DNA of 64,000 bases from Balneatrix alpica DSM 16621 (GCF_000619885.1 NZ_JHUZ01000006.1:62001-126000), one strand, 5' to 3'; shown: positions 27,502-39,269, counted from the first letter of the stretch. Notes: generated by a model from the sequence alone, not told the origin. Made by a program: numbers and translations.

Positions 27502-29046
27502 TTACCAGGTTTGAGTCGCCTTGAATTTCTCGATACCGGCTTTGATTTCAGCAGCAATGGCGTCGTTGTAATCGCCCGCTTCATTAACCTTGGCCACCAG
27601 CGCAGCGTGCTCACTGTTGAAGTAAGACAGCAGCGCGGCTTCGAATGCACCTACTTTATTGACAGGCACATCGTTCAGGTAACCTTCGTTAGCGGCATAA
27701 AGAACAACACCCATTTCCGCAACGGACATCGGCAGGAACTGTTTCTGTTTCATCAGTTCAGTTACGCGCTGACCGTGCTCAAGCTGCTTACGGGTCGCCT
27801 CGTCCAGATCAGAAGCAAACTGAGCAAATGCTGCCAGTTCACGGTACTGAGCCAGAGCCAGACGAATACCACCGCCGAGCTTTTTGATGATCTTGGTCTG
27901 AGCTGCACCACCTACACGGGATACGGAGATACCCGCGTTCATCGCAGGACGAATGCCTGAGTTGAACAGGTTGGTTTCCAGGAAGATCTGACCATCGGTG
28001 ATAGAGATTACGTTAGTGGGTACGAACGCAGATACGTCACCAGCCTGGGTTTCGATGATGGGCAGCGCGGTCAGAGAACCGGTTTGTCCAGTCACTTTAC
28101 CTTCGGTGTACTTCTCTACGTACTCAGCACTGACGCGAGCGGCACGCTCGAGCAGACGGGAGTGTAGATAGAATACATCACCGGGGTAAGCTTCACGGCC
28201 AGGAGGACGCTTCAACAACAGGGAGATCTGACGGTAGGCCCAAGCCTGCTTGGTCAGGTCATCATAAATAATCAGGGCATCTTGGCCGTTGTCACGGAAG
28301 TATTCACCCATGGTGCAACCAGCGTAAGCGGCGATGAACTGCATAGAAGCAGGATCAGCAGCGCCCGCGGCAACCACGATGGTGTGATCCATCGCACCGT
28401 GCTCTTCCAGCTTGCGCACTACGTTAGCAATAGTGGACTGTTTCTGACCAATAGCAACGTAGATACACTTAATACCAGAGCCCTTCTGGTTGATGATGGT
28501 GTCGATCGCCAACGCGGTTTTACCGGTCTGACGGTCACCGATGATCAGCTCACGCTGACCACGGCCGATGGGCACCATGGAGTCAACCGCTTTATAACCA
28601 GTCTGTACGGGCTGGTCTACTGACTTACGCCAGATAACACCAGGAGCAACCTTTTCGATCGGCTCGAACTGGCTAGCATTCAGCGGGCCTTTACCGTCGA
28701 TGGGGTTACCCAGGGCGTCCACTACACGACCCAGCAGCTCGTTACCAACAGGCACTTCCAATACACGGCCAGTACACTGAACAGTGTGGCCTTCAGAAAT
28801 ACCCTGGTAGTCACCCAGTACTACAGCACCAACAGAGTCACGCTCCAGGTTCAGTGCCATACCAAAAACACCGCCGGCGAATTCAATCATTTCGCCGTAC
28901 ATCACGTCGGCCAAACCGTGGATCTGTACGATACCATCGGATACGCCAACGACTGTGCCCTCATTACGGGCTTCAGATTTTAAATTGAGACCTTCGATCC
29001 GCTTTTTGATGATCTCGCTGATCTCAGATGGATTCAGTTGCTGCAT
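27502..29046 (-). CDS. atpA: ATP synthase alpha subunit
   Basis: A 514-residue non-catalytic F1 subunit. The P-loop [10 protein letters not shown] is at about 169-178, and the signature with [10 protein letters not shown] is near 370. The N-terminus ([38 protein letters not shown]) is the usual gammaproteobacterial form. GAGGGA lies upstream of the ATG. Confidence 0.98.
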   Translation of the reverse strand: MQQLNPSEISEIIKKRIEGLNLKSEARNEGTVVGVSDGIVQIHGLADVMYGEMIEFAGGVFGMALNLERDSVGAVVLGDYQGISEGHTVQCTGRVLEVPVGNELLGRVVDALGNPIDGKGPLNASQFEPIEKVAPGVIWRKSVDQPVQTGYKAVDSMVPIGRGQRELIIGDRQTGKTALAIDTIINQKGSGIKCIYVAIGQKQSTIANVVRKLEEHGAMDHTIVVAAGAADPASMQFIAAYAGCTMGEYFRDNGQDALIIYDDLTKQAWAYRQISLLLKRPPGREAYPGDVFYLHSRLLERAARVSAEYVEKYTEGKVTGQTGSLTALPIIETQAGDVSAFVPTNVISITDGQIFLETNLFNSGIRPAMNAGISVSRVGGAAQTKIIKKLGGGIRLALAQYRELAAFAQFASDLDEATRKQLEHGQRVTELMKQKQFLPMSVAEMGVVLYAANEGYLNDVPVNKVGAFEAALLSYFNSEHAALVAKVNEAGDYNDAIAAEIKAGIEKFKATQTW

Positions 29047-29062
29047 GCTCTATCCCTCACAA

Positions 29063-29599
29063 TCAGGAATGGATCGCCTCGGCCATTTTCGCCAGTTTGC
29101 CGCGTACGGACCCGTCGATCACCATATCGCCAGCGCGAATAATCAAGCCGCCGATCAATGTCTTATCTACAATGCAAGACATGGTGATACTGCGCTTTAG
29201 TCGTGTCTTCAGTGATTGAGCGAGTTGCTCTTGTTCACTAGAAGAAAGCTCAAATGCAGAAATAACCTGTACCTCTGCACTTTGCTCCTGATCTGCTTTT
29301 AAGGCTTCATAGAGCTTAGAAACTTCAGGAATCAGCACCAGGCGCTTGTTTAACGCAAGCGCTTGGAAGAATTCACGACCACCTTCGGTCAATTTGTCGG
29401 CACAGACGTCAATGACAGCCTGAGCTTGCTGTTCAGCAGTCAAGGCCGGATTAGTTAACGCTGCACGGAAGGCACGGTCTTCGCAGACCACCGCCGCCAG
29501 GGCAAGCATTTCCGACCATTTAGACAGTTCGCCCTTGTCCAGGGCGAACGCAAAAGCAGCTTTAGCATAAGGCCGGGCGAATGTCGTTAATTCGGCCAT
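29063..29599 (-). CDS. atpH: ATP synthase delta subunit
   Basis: A 178-residue peripheral-stalk subunit that joins the b dimer to the top of F1. The N-terminal six-helix bundle (TFARPYAKAAFAFALDKGEL) and C-terminal beta region (DKTLIGGLIIRAGDMVIDGSVRGKLAKM) match the OSCP/delta family. Lies 12 bases after atpF and 16 before atpA. Confidence 0.97.
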   Translation of the reverse strand: MAELTTFARPYAKAAFAFALDKGELSKWSEMLALAAVVCEDRAFRAALTNPALTAEQQAQAVIDVCADKLTEGGREFFQALALNKRLVLIPEVSKLYEALKADQEQSAEVQVISAFELSSSEQEQLAQSLKTRLKRSITMSCIVDKTLIGGLIIRAGDMVIDGSVRGKLAKMAEAIHS

Positions 29600-29611
29600 C
29601 GCACACCTCGC

Positions 29612-30082
29612 TTAGAGTTCAGCTGCCAGTTTGCTGACCAGCTCACTATGGGCTTTGCCGTCGACTGAGGCTTCCAGGATTTTTTCCGCACCGGCTACGG
29701 CAAGTACCGCTACCTGAGTGCGCAGACTTTCTTTGGCACGATTCACATCCTGCTCAATTTCAGCCTGAGCTGCAGCTTTCAGACGCTCGCCTTCGGCGCG
29801 TGCCTGCTCTTTAGCTTCTTCAATAATCTGGTTAGCCCGTTTGTTGGCTTGTTCAATAATTTGGGCCGCCTGCTCTTTGCTCTCGCGCAGGTTCTGGGCA
29901 GCTTTCTCCTGCGCCAGTTCCAGGTCACGACCAGCACGCTCAGCAGCGTCCAAGCCTTCGGCAATCTTCTTCTGACGTTCTGCCAGGGCCGCAGTAATCG
30001 GCGGCCACACATACTTCATGCAGAAGATGACGAAGATCGCAAATGCGATGGCTTGGCCAATCAGAGTCGCATTTAGGTTCAC
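29612..30082 (-). CDS. atpF: ATP synthase b subunit
   Basis: A 156-residue subunit with one N-terminal TM helix (about 5-25; [25 protein letters not shown]) and a long Ala/Gln/Glu-rich coiled coil forming the peripheral stalk. Start is GTG (30082) with AGGGG upstream; no ATG fits. Length equals E. coli AtpF (156). Confidence 0.97.
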   Translation of the reverse strand: MNLNATLIGQAIAFAIFVIFCMKYVWPPITAALAERQKKIAEGLDAAERAGRDLELAQEKAAQNLRESKEQAAQIIEQANKRANQIIEEAKEQARAEGERLKAAAQAEIEQDVNRAKESLRTQVAVLAVAGAEKILEASVDGKAHSELVSKLAAEL

Positions 30083-30139
30083 GCCGTCACCCCTCGCCTT
30101 TTGAGTTAAGTAAAGTCGTTAGCTCAGAAGACTGAAGGA

Positions 30140-30424
<285 letters not shown>

Positions 30425-30472
30425 TTAATTTAAGGTTATCGAAAAACTGCGGTACTCCACTAAGGGCAAGCC

Positions 30473-31709
<1,237 letters not shown>

Positions 31710-31763
31710 ATGTACACTGCTGGTTTGGCTCGCACAAAAATTACCCAACCTTAAGCGGGGGGC

Positions 31764-31792
31764 ATTATATTGCCTCCCCCTAAGGTGATCAA
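31764..31792 (-). promoter_or_regulatory. Sigma-70 promoter of the atp operon
   Basis: On the minus strand TTGATC, 17 bases, TATAAT. The -10 is perfect and the -35 matches in four of six positions. Transcription would begin about 48 bases before the atpI ATG. Confidence 0.75.
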
Positions 31793-31809
31793 CTTGCAAA
31801 AATACGATT

Positions 31810-31828
31810 ATGCCCCCAAACAGGGCAT
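31810..31828 (-). terminator. Weak hairpin after parB
   Basis: ATGCCC-N7-GGGCAT between parB and the atp promoter; on the minus strand it is followed within ten bases by TATTTTT. Possible terminator of the mnmG-rsmG-parAB transcript. Confidence 0.4.
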
Positions 31829-31851
31829 CCGATACTAAAGAAGCACTAAGT

Positions 31852-32751
31852 TTAGTCCTGTTGGAAATAAGCCAGAATACGCTCTAACTGTTGTGGATCC
31901 TGGAACTCAATCACCATTTTGCCGCGCCCTTTGGCGTTCTGGCGTATCTGCACCCCTACTCCCAAATAGTCACTTAATTGACTCTGACGTTGTTGCCAGG
32001 GGTTAACCGTATCAGGTGTTTCAATCTGTTGTGATGCCGCTGCCGAGCCGAAACGCTTCACCAAGGCTTCGGTTTGACGTACCGATAAGCCTTTTGCGAC
32101 TACCTCTTCCGCAGCATCCGCTTGGTGTTCGGCAGGCAAAGCCAACAACGCCCGAGCATGCCCCATTTCCAAATCGCCGTGCTCTAAGCGTAACTTCACC
32201 TGCGCATCTAACTGCAACAAGCGCAACAAGTTCGCCACTGCGCTGCGAGACTTGCCGACAATATCAGCCAACTCCTGCTGTGTCAGCTGTTGGCTCTGCT
32301 GTAAGCGCTCCAGCGCCTGGGCTTGCTCCAGTGGGTTCAGGTCTTCACGCTGGATGTTTTCCACTAACGCCAGAATCAGTGCATCCTGATCACTGACTTC
32401 CCGCACCAACGCTGGAATTTTTTCTAACCCTGCCAATTGGCTGGCACGCCAGCGTCGTTCACCGGCAATCAGTTCATAACCTTCACCACTGGGGCGCACC
32501 ACAACGGGCTGCATCACCCCTTGTTGGCGAATCGATGAAGCTAGCTGCTCTAACGCATCCGGATCCATTACCTGGCGAGGTTGAGCCATACCTGGGCGGA
32601 TCTGCTCCAGGGCAATAAATTTTAATCCTTCAGCGGCCTCTGGCTCTTTTAGCCAGGTTTCAATCTGTGGCTCATCAATGCTGACACTTTGTTTGCCCGC
32701 ACCCAAGAGGGCATCTAACCCTCGGCCCAGACCGCGCTTTTTTTGACTCAT
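31852..32751 (-). CDS. parB: Chromosome-partitioning protein ParB
   Basis: A 299-residue CTPase/DNA clamp that loads at parS sites near the origin. N-terminal KKRGLGRGLDALLG is the ParA-contacting segment; the ParB/Srx domain includes GERRWRASQLAGL (C-motif) and NIQREDLNPLEQAQAL; the HTH is around LTQQELADIVGKSRSAVANLLRLL; the C-terminal dimer domain ends FQDPQQLERILAYF. The ATG at 32751 is the usual MSQKKRGLG start; an upstream in-frame ATG at 32808 would intrude into parA. A parS-like site is present in recF (61681). Confidence 0.96.
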   Translation of the reverse strand: MSQKKRGLGRGLDALLGAGKQSVSIDEPQIETWLKEPEAAEGLKFIALEQIRPGMAQPRQVMDPDALEQLASSIRQQGVMQPVVVRPSGEGYELIAGERRWRASQLAGLEKIPALVREVSDQDALILALVENIQREDLNPLEQAQALERLQQSQQLTQQELADIVGKSRSAVANLLRLLQLDAQVKLRLEHGDLEMGHARALLALPAEHQADAAEEVVAKGLSVRQTEALVKRFGSAAASQQIETPDTVNPWQQRQSQLSDYLGVGVQIRQNAKGRGKMVIEFQDPQQLERILAYFQQD

Positions 32752-32761
32752 GCCGGTTTTC

Positions 32762-33553
32762 CTAGCTGGCCAGCTTGGTGTGTTGCTGCTGACGGCGGTT
32801 AATTTCACCCGCCAGCGCTAAGTAAGCCACCGCTCCCCGAGACTGTTTATCGTAGAGTAAGGCCGGCAAGCCGTGACTGGGGGCTTCAGCCAAACGGATA
32901 TTACGGGGAATGACCGTGTGGTAAACCTGATCAGAGAAGTGCTGCACCAATTGGGTCGAGACTTCATTGGTCAGGCTGGTGCGAGGATCATACATGGTAC
33001 GTAAAATGCCTTCGACCCGCAGTCCAGGGTTAACCGCCCCACGGATCTGCTCAACCGTATTGAGCAGGGCACTGATCCCCTCCAGGGCATAGTATTCACA
33101 CTGCATCGGAATCAACACGCCATCAGCGGCAGCCAAAGCATTGACGGTAAGCATGTTAAGCGAGGGCGGGCAGTCCACCAGGATGTAGTCATACTCCGCC
33201 ATAATAGGCGCCAAGGCCTGCTTAAGGCGTTTTTCTTTGTTGTCCAGGTCGAGTAACTCCACTTCTGCGGCGGTTAAATCTGCATTGCTTGGCAACAAGT
33301 CAAAGCCGCCTGGAGTTTGCCGCACCCGTACCTGGCCAGCCTCATTAAGACCCACCAGTACATCGTATACCGTTTCTTGAATAGCGTGCTTATCCACCCC
33401 ACTGCCCATGGTGGCATTGCCCTGGGGATCGAGATCCACCAGCAGCACCCGGCGTTTGGTGGCGGCCAGGGATGCGGCCAGATTGACACAGGTGGTGGTC
33501 TTACCCACGCCACCCTTCTGATTAGTAATGGCCAGTATGCGCGTCACTCTCAT
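32762..33553 (-). CDS. parA: Chromosome-partitioning ATPase ParA (Soj)
   Basis: A 263-residue Walker-type ATPase. The deviant Walker A motif KGGVGKTTT begins at residue 13 (signature Lys included) and DLDPQGNATMGSG follows near 43; Walker B is YILVDCPPSL. It binds DNA non-specifically as an ATP dimer and is cleared by ParB to move origins. A strong AAGGGAG site precedes the start. Lies 10 bases upstream of parB. Confidence 0.97.
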   Translation of the reverse strand: MRVTRILAITNQKGGVGKTTTCVNLAASLAATKRRVLLVDLDPQGNATMGSGVDKHAIQETVYDVLVGLNEAGQVRVRQTPGGFDLLPSNADLTAAEVELLDLDNKEKRLKQALAPIMAEYDYILVDCPPSLNMLTVNALAAADGVLIPMQCEYYALEGISALLNTVEQIRGAVNPGLRVEGILRTMYDPRTSLTNEVSTQLVQHFSDQVYHTVIPRNIRLAEAPSHGLPALLYDKQSRGAVAYLALAGEINRRQQQHTKLAS

Positions 33554-33569
33554 GCTCCCTTGTGGTGCT

Positions 33570-34193
33570 TCAGGGTTGGCGTACGATCACCAAATGGCGT
33601 TCTGCTTCACAACCAGGCACTTGCAAAGCCAGTGCCTGTTCCAACTGCAAACTGGCGGGTAACGCCGCGATTTCCTGCTCTGGATACAGCCCTTTCATGG
33701 CCATAAACAGCCCTCCGGGTTTCAGCAGGTGGCTAGTCACCTTGACCATATCCTGCATGGAGGCAAAGGCCCGCGACAATACCGTATCGAACGGTTGCGG
33801 CGGTTGCCAGGACTCCACCCGGGTATTGAGCACTTCCACATTTTGCAGACCCAGCGTCATTTTTACCTGAGTCAAAAAACGGGTGCGCTTGCCGTTAGAG
33901 TCCAACAGGCTAAACGCCTTATCCGGGTTCAGAATCGCCAAGGGAATACCAGGCAAGCCTGCTCCCGTTCCTACATCGATCAAACGTTGCCCCTGCAGGT
34001 AGGGGTGCACGCTCAGGCTATCGAGCAGGTGGCGGGAAACCATTTCCCGTGGATCTCGTACTGCGGTGAGATTATAGGCCTGATTCCATTTAATTAATAA
34101 GTCCAGATAGTCGAGCAGCTGTTGTTGTTGCTCGGCACTGGCGACAACCTTCAAGGCTGTCAGGCCAGTGGCTAACTCAGTGGCATAACTCAT
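33570..34193 (-). CDS. rsmG: 16S rRNA (guanine527-N7)-methyltransferase RsmG
   Basis: A 207-residue SAM-dependent methyltransferase (formerly GidB) modifying G527 of 16S rRNA. The SAM-binding motif is LIDVGTGAGLPGIPLAI, and LSRAFAS is the conserved catalytic-region motif. It begins three bases after the mnmG stop, so the two are translationally linked. Length is as in E. coli (207). Confidence 0.97.
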   Translation of the reverse strand: MSYATELATGLTALKVVASAEQQQQLLDYLDLLIKWNQAYNLTAVRDPREMVSRHLLDSLSVHPYLQGQRLIDVGTGAGLPGIPLAILNPDKAFSLLDSNGKRTRFLTQVKMTLGLQNVEVLNTRVESWQPPQPFDTVLSRAFASMQDMVKVTSHLLKPGGLFMAMKGLYPEQEIAALPASLQLEQALALQVPGCEAERHLVIVRQP

Positions 34194-34196
34194 AAA

Positions 34197-36080
34197 TCAG
34201 GCGCTGTTCTTCAGGCTTTGGCGTTTTTTCAGGTGAATCAGCAGCAGCGAGATCGCCGCCGGTGTCACCCCGGGAATACGGGAAGCCTGGGCAATGGTAG
34301 CTGGGCGCACAGCCAAGAGTTTGCTGCGGATTTCATTGGATAACCCGGCAATGGCGTTGTAGTCCAGTTCCACCGGCAGGGGGGTGTTTTCGTTCCTGCG
34401 CAGTTTCTCAATCTCGTCACGCTGGCGGTCAATATAACCGGCGTACTTGATATCGATTTCCACCTGCTCAGCCACCTGTGTGTCTTCCACTAACTGACCC
34501 GTCACACCGGCTACCTTGGGATAGTCCAGCTCGGGACGCTTAATCAGATCGTGTAAGTTATGCTCTCGGCTAAGGGGCTGCAACAACCAGGGTTCCAGGG
34601 CTTTAGCCATCGGCGTGCCAGGCTGTACCCAGATATCTTTCAAACGCTGGCGCTCACGTTCAATGGCTTCACGTTTTTCACTGAAAGCACGCCAACGCTC
34701 TTCACCCACTACCCCCAACTGGTAGCCTATTTCGGTCAACCGCAGGTCAGCATTATCTTCCCGCAGGAGCAGACGATATTCCGCCCGCGAAGTAAACATG
34801 CGATAGGGCTCACTGGTGCCCTGGGTGATGAGATCATCTACCAGTACCCCCAGATAGGCTTCATCACGGCGGGGGGACCAACCGGTTTTACCCTGGGCGC
34901 GTAACGCCGCATTCAAACCCGCCAGTAAGCCCTGGGCACCGGCCTCTTCGTAGCCGGTAGTGCCATTGATCTGACCAGCAAAATAGAGCCCGTCAATCAC
35001 CTTGGTTTCTAAGGTAGGCTGCAAATCCTGCGGATTAAAGAAGTCGTACTCGATTGCATATCCAGGGCGGAGGATATGGGCATTTTCCATTCCGCGCAGG
35101 GAGCGCACGATCTGCAGTTGTACATCAAAAGGCAAACTGGTGGAGATACCGTTCGGGTAGAGCTCATGGGTAGTTAAGCCTTCCGGCTCAATAAAGACCT
35201 GATGGGTTTCTTTATCGGCAAAACGCACCACCTTGTCTTCAATCGAGGGGCAGTAGCGGGGACCAATCCCCTCAATCACCCCGGCATACATGGGCGAGCG
35301 GCTAAGATTAGCGCGAATTACCTCATGGGTACGCTCATTGGTATGGGTGATATAGCAATTGATCTGCCGCGGATGTTCAGCGACCGAGCCTAGGTAAGAC
35401 ATCACCGGTAAGGGGGTATCTCCAGGTTGGGCTTCCATCACCGAGAAATCGACGGTACGGGCATCAATACGTGGAGGGGTACCGGTTTTTAAGCGGGCAA
35501 CCCGCAGGGGTAACTCCCGTAAACGGTCCGCCAGGCGAATAGAGGGCGGATCCCCTGCCCGGCCACCGGCATAGTTTTCCAAGCCAATATGGATGCGCCC
35601 GCCGAGGAAGGTACCCGCCGTCAACACCACCTGATCAGCAAAGAACTTGAGGCCCATCTGGGTGACGACCCCTTTCACCTGCTGACCTTCAACGATCAGG
35701 TCATCTGCCGCCTGTTGGAACAGGGTAAGATTGGGCTGGTTTTCCAACATTTCACGGATAGCAGCCTTGTACAGAATACGGTCGGCTTGAGCACGGGTAG
35801 CTCGTACAGCAGGGCCTTTACGTGAGTTAAGTACACGGAACTGAATACCTGCCTTGTCCGTTGCTCTGGCCATGGCGCCATCCAGGGCGTCGATTTCCTT
35901 CACCAGGTGGCTCTTACCAATTCCGCCAATCGCCGGGTTACAGGACATTTGTCCCAGGGTTTCGATGTTATGGGTCAATAACAGCGTTTGCACGCCAGCT
36001 CGGGCTGCCGCCAGTGCCGCTTCAGTACCGGCATGGCCGCCACCGATTACGATCACATCAAAACGCTTGGGAAAATCCAC
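34197..36080 (-). CDS. mnmG: tRNA uridine-34 carboxymethylaminomethyl-modification enzyme MnmG
   Basis: A 627-residue FAD enzyme (GidA) that with MnmE makes cmnm5U34 in tRNAs. The FAD motif [17 protein letters not shown] lies at about 13-29; both family signatures are present ([11 protein letters not shown] and [17 protein letters not shown]). The start is GTG at 36080 with GAGG upstream. mnmE, its partner, is 17 kb away at 53448. Its upstream region is AT-rich with DnaA-box-like sites. Confidence 0.97.
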   Translation of the reverse strand: MDFPKRFDVIVIGGGHAGTEAALAAARAGVQTLLLTHNIETLGQMSCNPAIGGIGKSHLVKEIDALDGAMARATDKAGIQFRVLNSRKGPAVRATRAQADRILYKAAIREMLENQPNLTLFQQAADDLIVEGQQVKGVVTQMGLKFFADQVVLTAGTFLGGRIHIGLENYAGGRAGDPPSIRLADRLRELPLRVARLKTGTPPRIDARTVDFSVMEAQPGDTPLPVMSYLGSVAEHPRQINCYITHTNERTHEVIRANLSRSPMYAGVIEGIGPRYCPSIEDKVVRFADKETHQVFIEPEGLTTHELYPNGISTSLPFDVQLQIVRSLRGMENAHILRPGYAIEYDFFNPQDLQPTLETKVIDGLYFAGQINGTTGYEEAGAQGLLAGLNAALRAQGKTGWSPRRDEAYLGVLVDDLITQGTSEPYRMFTSRAEYRLLLREDNADLRLTEIGYQLGVVGEERWRAFSEKREAIERERQRLKDIWVQPGTPMAKALEPWLLQPLSREHNLHDLIKRPELDYPKVAGVTGQLVEDTQVAEQVEIDIKYAGYIDRQRDEIEKLRRNENTPLPVELDYNAIAGLSNEIRSKLLAVRPATIAQASRIPGVTPAAISLLLIHLKKRQSLKNSA

Positions 36081-36616
36081 CGCTCTACCTCACTACTCTT
36101 TCAATTCACGCCTGGGCCCAGGCAAAGGTGGCCAATTATAGCTTGTCCACTGCTAAAGCTGAATCATCCACATTTACTTGCCTGACTATAACAATCAAAC
36201 ATTCACAGTATCTTTTTAGTGATGATGACTATAATGTTGTGGAAAAAATCTGTTGATAACAGAAAAAATATAAACAAAATCAACACATTAAATCATTAAC
36301 AACTCTGTTTGATAGGTCAGGGCATCCCCTTGCTAAGCCATTGATAACCTTGATATAGATGCTTTAGTTATACACACCCCAGAATTATCCTGACATTTAC
36401 GCATAAGAGATATGCACACTAATCACAGTTTTACCCACATAGCGCAAACTAGCCTAGTTTTACTATCCACAAGGTTATCCCTTATCGCTATAACAGTGAT
36501 CACCGCTACTAACGCAAGCTATGCACAACAAGGTACTGTGGATAATTTTTTATGCCTTATACACATAGGCTAAAACAGCAGGGTAAAATGCCGCCTTTTC
36601 AGCACAGAGCAGGCCC
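36081..36616. other. Origin-like AT-rich region between mnmG and cmoM
   Basis: This 536-base gap has no gene I can support. DnaA-box-like 9-mers: one perfect TGTGGATAA (36537-36545) and near matches at 36238 (TGTGGAAAA), 36251 (TGTTGATAA), 36368 and 36557 (TTATACACA), 36431 (TTACCCACA) and 36463 (CTATCCACA). An AT-rich block at about 36240-36300 could be an unwinding element. Position next to mnmG matches oriC of enterobacteria and the second origin reported in pseudomonads. The rpmH-dnaA gap has stronger boxes, so this is a candidate or secondary origin. Confidence 0.5.
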
Positions 36617-37387
36617 ATGGCAGATCGCAGTTTTGATGGCTTAAGTAACAAGTTCAGTCAGCACATTTATGCCACCGATAAAGGACGGCTACGCTTGGCA
36701 TTGCTGGAAGAAGACCTGTTTAACCAGGGGCCAGACTGGAACCAGCCGCTGGATATCCTTGATGCTGGGGGAGGGATGGGGCAGCTCAGCGCCCGCTTGG
36801 CAGGCCAAGGACACCGTATCACCCTCTGTGATATTTCAGCGGAAATGCTCGCCGGTGCCCGTAGCAACTTTGCTGAACAAGCCCCAGCAGCCGAGCCTCG
36901 CTTTCTGCAGGCTGCCATTCAGGATTTGCCTCAGCTATTAGCCGGGCATGACTATGATCTGGTGTTATTTCATGCGGTGATGGAGTGGCTACAGCAGCCT
37001 TATCAGGCCTTGCAGCAATTGTTGGAGCTATTGCGTCCTGGCGGTCATCTGTCGGTGATGTTTTATAACCGCCATGCCCTCAACTGGCGCTATCTCACCA
37101 GTAATCAATTTGCCCTGGCGATGCAGGAGCAGGTGCAAACCAAACCCGACTCGCTCACCCCTCCCGGGCCCCTCGACCCCTATGAAGTGGCGGCCTGGCT
37201 AGAGCAGGCAGGGCTTAACATGAAAGCCTGGACCGGTATCCGCTGCGTTTATGACCATGTGCCCCGGCCCTTAAAGCCCAAACTCGACTATGATGAAGTG
37301 CTACAAACCGAGCGCCACTTTGCCCGTCGCCCCCCGTACCGGGAGTTAGGACGCTATGTGCACATGCTGGTACAAAAACCTGACTAA
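36617..37387 (+). CDS. cmoM: tRNA 5-carboxymethoxyuridine methyltransferase CmoM
   Basis: A 256-residue SAM-dependent methyltransferase (SmtA/YecP-like) that methylates cmo5U34 to mcmo5U in a subset of tRNAs. The N-terminus ADRSFDGLSNKFSQHIYATDKGRLRLALL and SAM motif ILDAGGGMGQLSARLA are close to E. coli CmoM; LFHAVMEWL and LSVMFYNRHAL also match. Convergent with cmoB and cmoA, so all three genes of the cmo5U pathway end-stage are together. The ribosome-binding site is weak. Name is given with high confidence from whole-length resemblance. Confidence 0.9.
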   Translation: MADRSFDGLSNKFSQHIYATDKGRLRLALLEEDLFNQGPDWNQPLDILDAGGGMGQLSARLAGQGHRITLCDISAEMLAGARSNFAEQAPAAEPRFLQAAIQDLPQLLAGHDYDLVLFHAVMEWLQQPYQALQQLLELLRPGGHLSVMFYNRHALNWRYLTSNQFALAMQEQVQTKPDSLTPPGPLDPYEVAAWLEQAGLNMKAWTGIRCVYDHVPRPLKPKLDYDEVLQTERHFARRPPYRELGRYVHMLVQKPD

Positions 37388-37397
37388 CTAACAGGCA

Positions 37398-37430
37398 CAA
37401 AAAAGGCACCAGCGCCAAAGCGCGGTGCCT
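37398..37430 (-). terminator. Terminator after cmoAB
   Basis: On the minus strand AGGCACC-GCGC-TTTG-GCGC-T-GGTGCCT followed by a T6 tract. It ends the cmoA-cmoB message and sits between it and the converging cmoM. Confidence 0.85.
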
Positions 37431-37449
37431 GATCGTTCAGCCTCTAGGC

Positions 37450-38466
37450 TTAGCGTTTACGAATACAAAAGGTGGCACGTAAGGGTGCCGGATAACCTTC
37501 AATCGTTTTACTGGCATCCTCGGGATCCAAAAAGTCCGCTAATGATTGGAAGGGCATCCACTCCGTACTACGTTGCTCTTCACAACGGGTAGCAGTGACA
37601 TCCACCACCCGCGCATCGGCCACACCCAAACGGCGCAACCAACGCAGCAACATCGGCACCGAAGGCAAAAACCAGACATTACGCATCATGGCGTAGCGAT
37701 CTTCGGGCATCAGCAGGGTATTTTCATCCCCTTCCACCACCAGGGTTTCCAGGACCAGCTCGCCACCCGGCACCAGGGTACCCAGCAACTGCTGAATATG
37801 CTCAAGCGGATCACGGCGATGGTAGAGCACCCCCATGGAAAAGGTGGTATCGAAATACTCCAATTGCGGCGGCACGTCTTCCATCCTCACCGGCAGCAAA
37901 TGTACTGGAGCCGTGGGGGCATAGTGTTTCACCGCCTGGAACTGTAATAAGAACAGCAACGAGGGATCGATCCCTATCACCTCTGCGGCACCCGCTCCCC
38001 ACATCCGCCAACAGTGATAACCAGAGCCACAGCCAACATCCAATACCTTACGACCGGTCAAATCGGCAATATGGGGCGCGACCCGCTGCCATTTCCAGTC
38101 CGAGCGCCACTCGGTATCAATAAAGGTATCGAGTATCTGAAATGGCCCCTTGCGCCAAGGCCGCAACCCCCATAGTGCTTCCCTCGCTTGCTGCTGCTGG
38201 GCAGGGGTTAATGGCTGATCGGCATGGACCAGCAAGGTATCCTGACTGGCGTCTACCTGTGCGGCTACCTGGGGCAAGCTTTGCCATGCCTGTTGCCAAC
38301 GAGCCCAGTCGCCATGGGGCTGTTGCACCAACTTGGCGCTCAGCAACGGCTGTAACTGGGTAGCCCAGGACGCCAATGGCCCCTGCCGCCACTGGGCTAA
38401 CAGGGGATCAAACCACTCCATCGGTGAGAACATAGGGGGACTAAGAGATTCGGCAGACACAGCCAT
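37450..38466 (-). CDS. cmoB: tRNA U34 carboxymethyltransferase CmoB
   Basis: A 338-residue enzyme that transfers the carboxymethyl group of carboxy-SAM to ho5U34 of tRNA. An N-terminal helical region precedes the Rossmann domain with VLDVGCGSGYHCWRMWGAGA; further family motifs are YFDTTFSMGVLYHRRDP and EWMPFQSLADFLDP. Its start codon overlaps the cmoA stop by one base (TAATG). Length is near E. coli CmoB (323). Confidence 0.96.
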   Translation of the reverse strand: MAVSAESLSPPMFSPMEWFDPLLAQWRQGPLASWATQLQPLLSAKLVQQPHGDWARWQQAWQSLPQVAAQVDASQDTLLVHADQPLTPAQQQQAREALWGLRPWRKGPFQILDTFIDTEWRSDWKWQRVAPHIADLTGRKVLDVGCGSGYHCWRMWGAGAAEVIGIDPSLLFLLQFQAVKHYAPTAPVHLLPVRMEDVPPQLEYFDTTFSMGVLYHRRDPLEHIQQLLGTLVPGGELVLETLVVEGDENTLLMPEDRYAMMRNVWFLPSVPMLLRWLRRLGVADARVVDVTATRCEEQRSTEWMPFQSLADFLDPEDASKTIEGYPAPLRATFCIRKR

Positions 38467-39188
38467 TAAAGTTTTACCGCTAACATCGAGACAAAATTAA
38501 AACACTGATACCACACCCATACCTGGGCAAAGCCCAACTGACGCAGACGTTCTTTATGGGTGTCCAGGCTTTCAGTGATCAGCACATTTTCTAGCGCATT
38601 GCGCTTTTGACTGATCTCCAGATCGGAATAGCCATTGGCCCGCTTAAAGTCGTGGTGCAACACCTCTTGCAAACTCTGCTCAGGCTCGGGGAAGCACACC
38701 TTCTCCGAGAGCAACAGGACGCCACCGGGCTGCAAGCCAGCATAAATAGACGCCAACAAGGGACCACGGTCCGCCGGTGGCAAAAACTGCAGGGTAAAAT
38801 TCAGGGTGACCAGGGAGGCATTTTCGATTGGCTGCTGGCGAATATCCCCCAACACCAACTCAACCGGTGCACTGGCGCTATCTTCCTGCACATATTGGCG
38901 ACACTGATTAAGCATCGCTTCCGAGTTATCCACACCAATAATCTGACAGGCTTTATCCTTGACCCCATGGCGCATCGCCAGGGTAGAGGCTCCCAACGAG
39001 CAACCCAAATCATAAAGATTGGTACCCGCCTGTGCATAACGCGCACTGATCAACTCAATCATGGGGATAATGGTGGTGTAACCGGGCACTGAGCGCCGAA
39101 TCATATCCGGAAAAACCCGGGCCACCGCCTCATCAAAGGCAAACTGGCTGACCCTTTGTTGAGGCTCGGCGTAAATTCGATCTTGCAT
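38466..39188 (-). CDS. cmoA: Carboxy-S-adenosylmethionine synthase CmoA
   Basis: A 240-residue enzyme converting SAM and prephenate to carboxy-SAM, the cofactor used by CmoB. Motifs: FDEAVARVFPDMIRRSVPGYTTIIPMI and NLYDLGCSLGASTLAMRHG, plus the C-terminal FNFVSMLAVK. The ATG at 39188 is preferred over an upstream TTG (39215) because the family begins about here; no strong ribosome-binding site is visible. First gene of cmoAB. Confidence 0.95.
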   Translation of the reverse strand: MQDRIYAEPQQRVSQFAFDEAVARVFPDMIRRSVPGYTTIIPMIELISARYAQAGTNLYDLGCSLGASTLAMRHGVKDKACQIIGVDNSEAMLNQCRQYVQEDSASAPVELVLGDIRQQPIENASLVTLNFTLQFLPPADRGPLLASIYAGLQPGGVLLLSEKVCFPEPEQSLQEVLHHDFKRANGYSDLEISQKRNALENVLITESLDTHKERLRQLGFAQVWVWYQCFNFVSMLAVKL

Positions 39189-39269
39189 AGGGCTAACCGC
39201 TAAAAAAAGCGCCAATCATGGGCAAAGGCTGGCAGAGCGTCAAGCCGATTTGAACACTTTTTAATCAGA

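Noticed and set aside
31710-31799. Longer AtpI start at 31799
   Set aside because: It would place the start upstream of the TTGATC-N17-TATAAT promoter, and the added residues have no family match.
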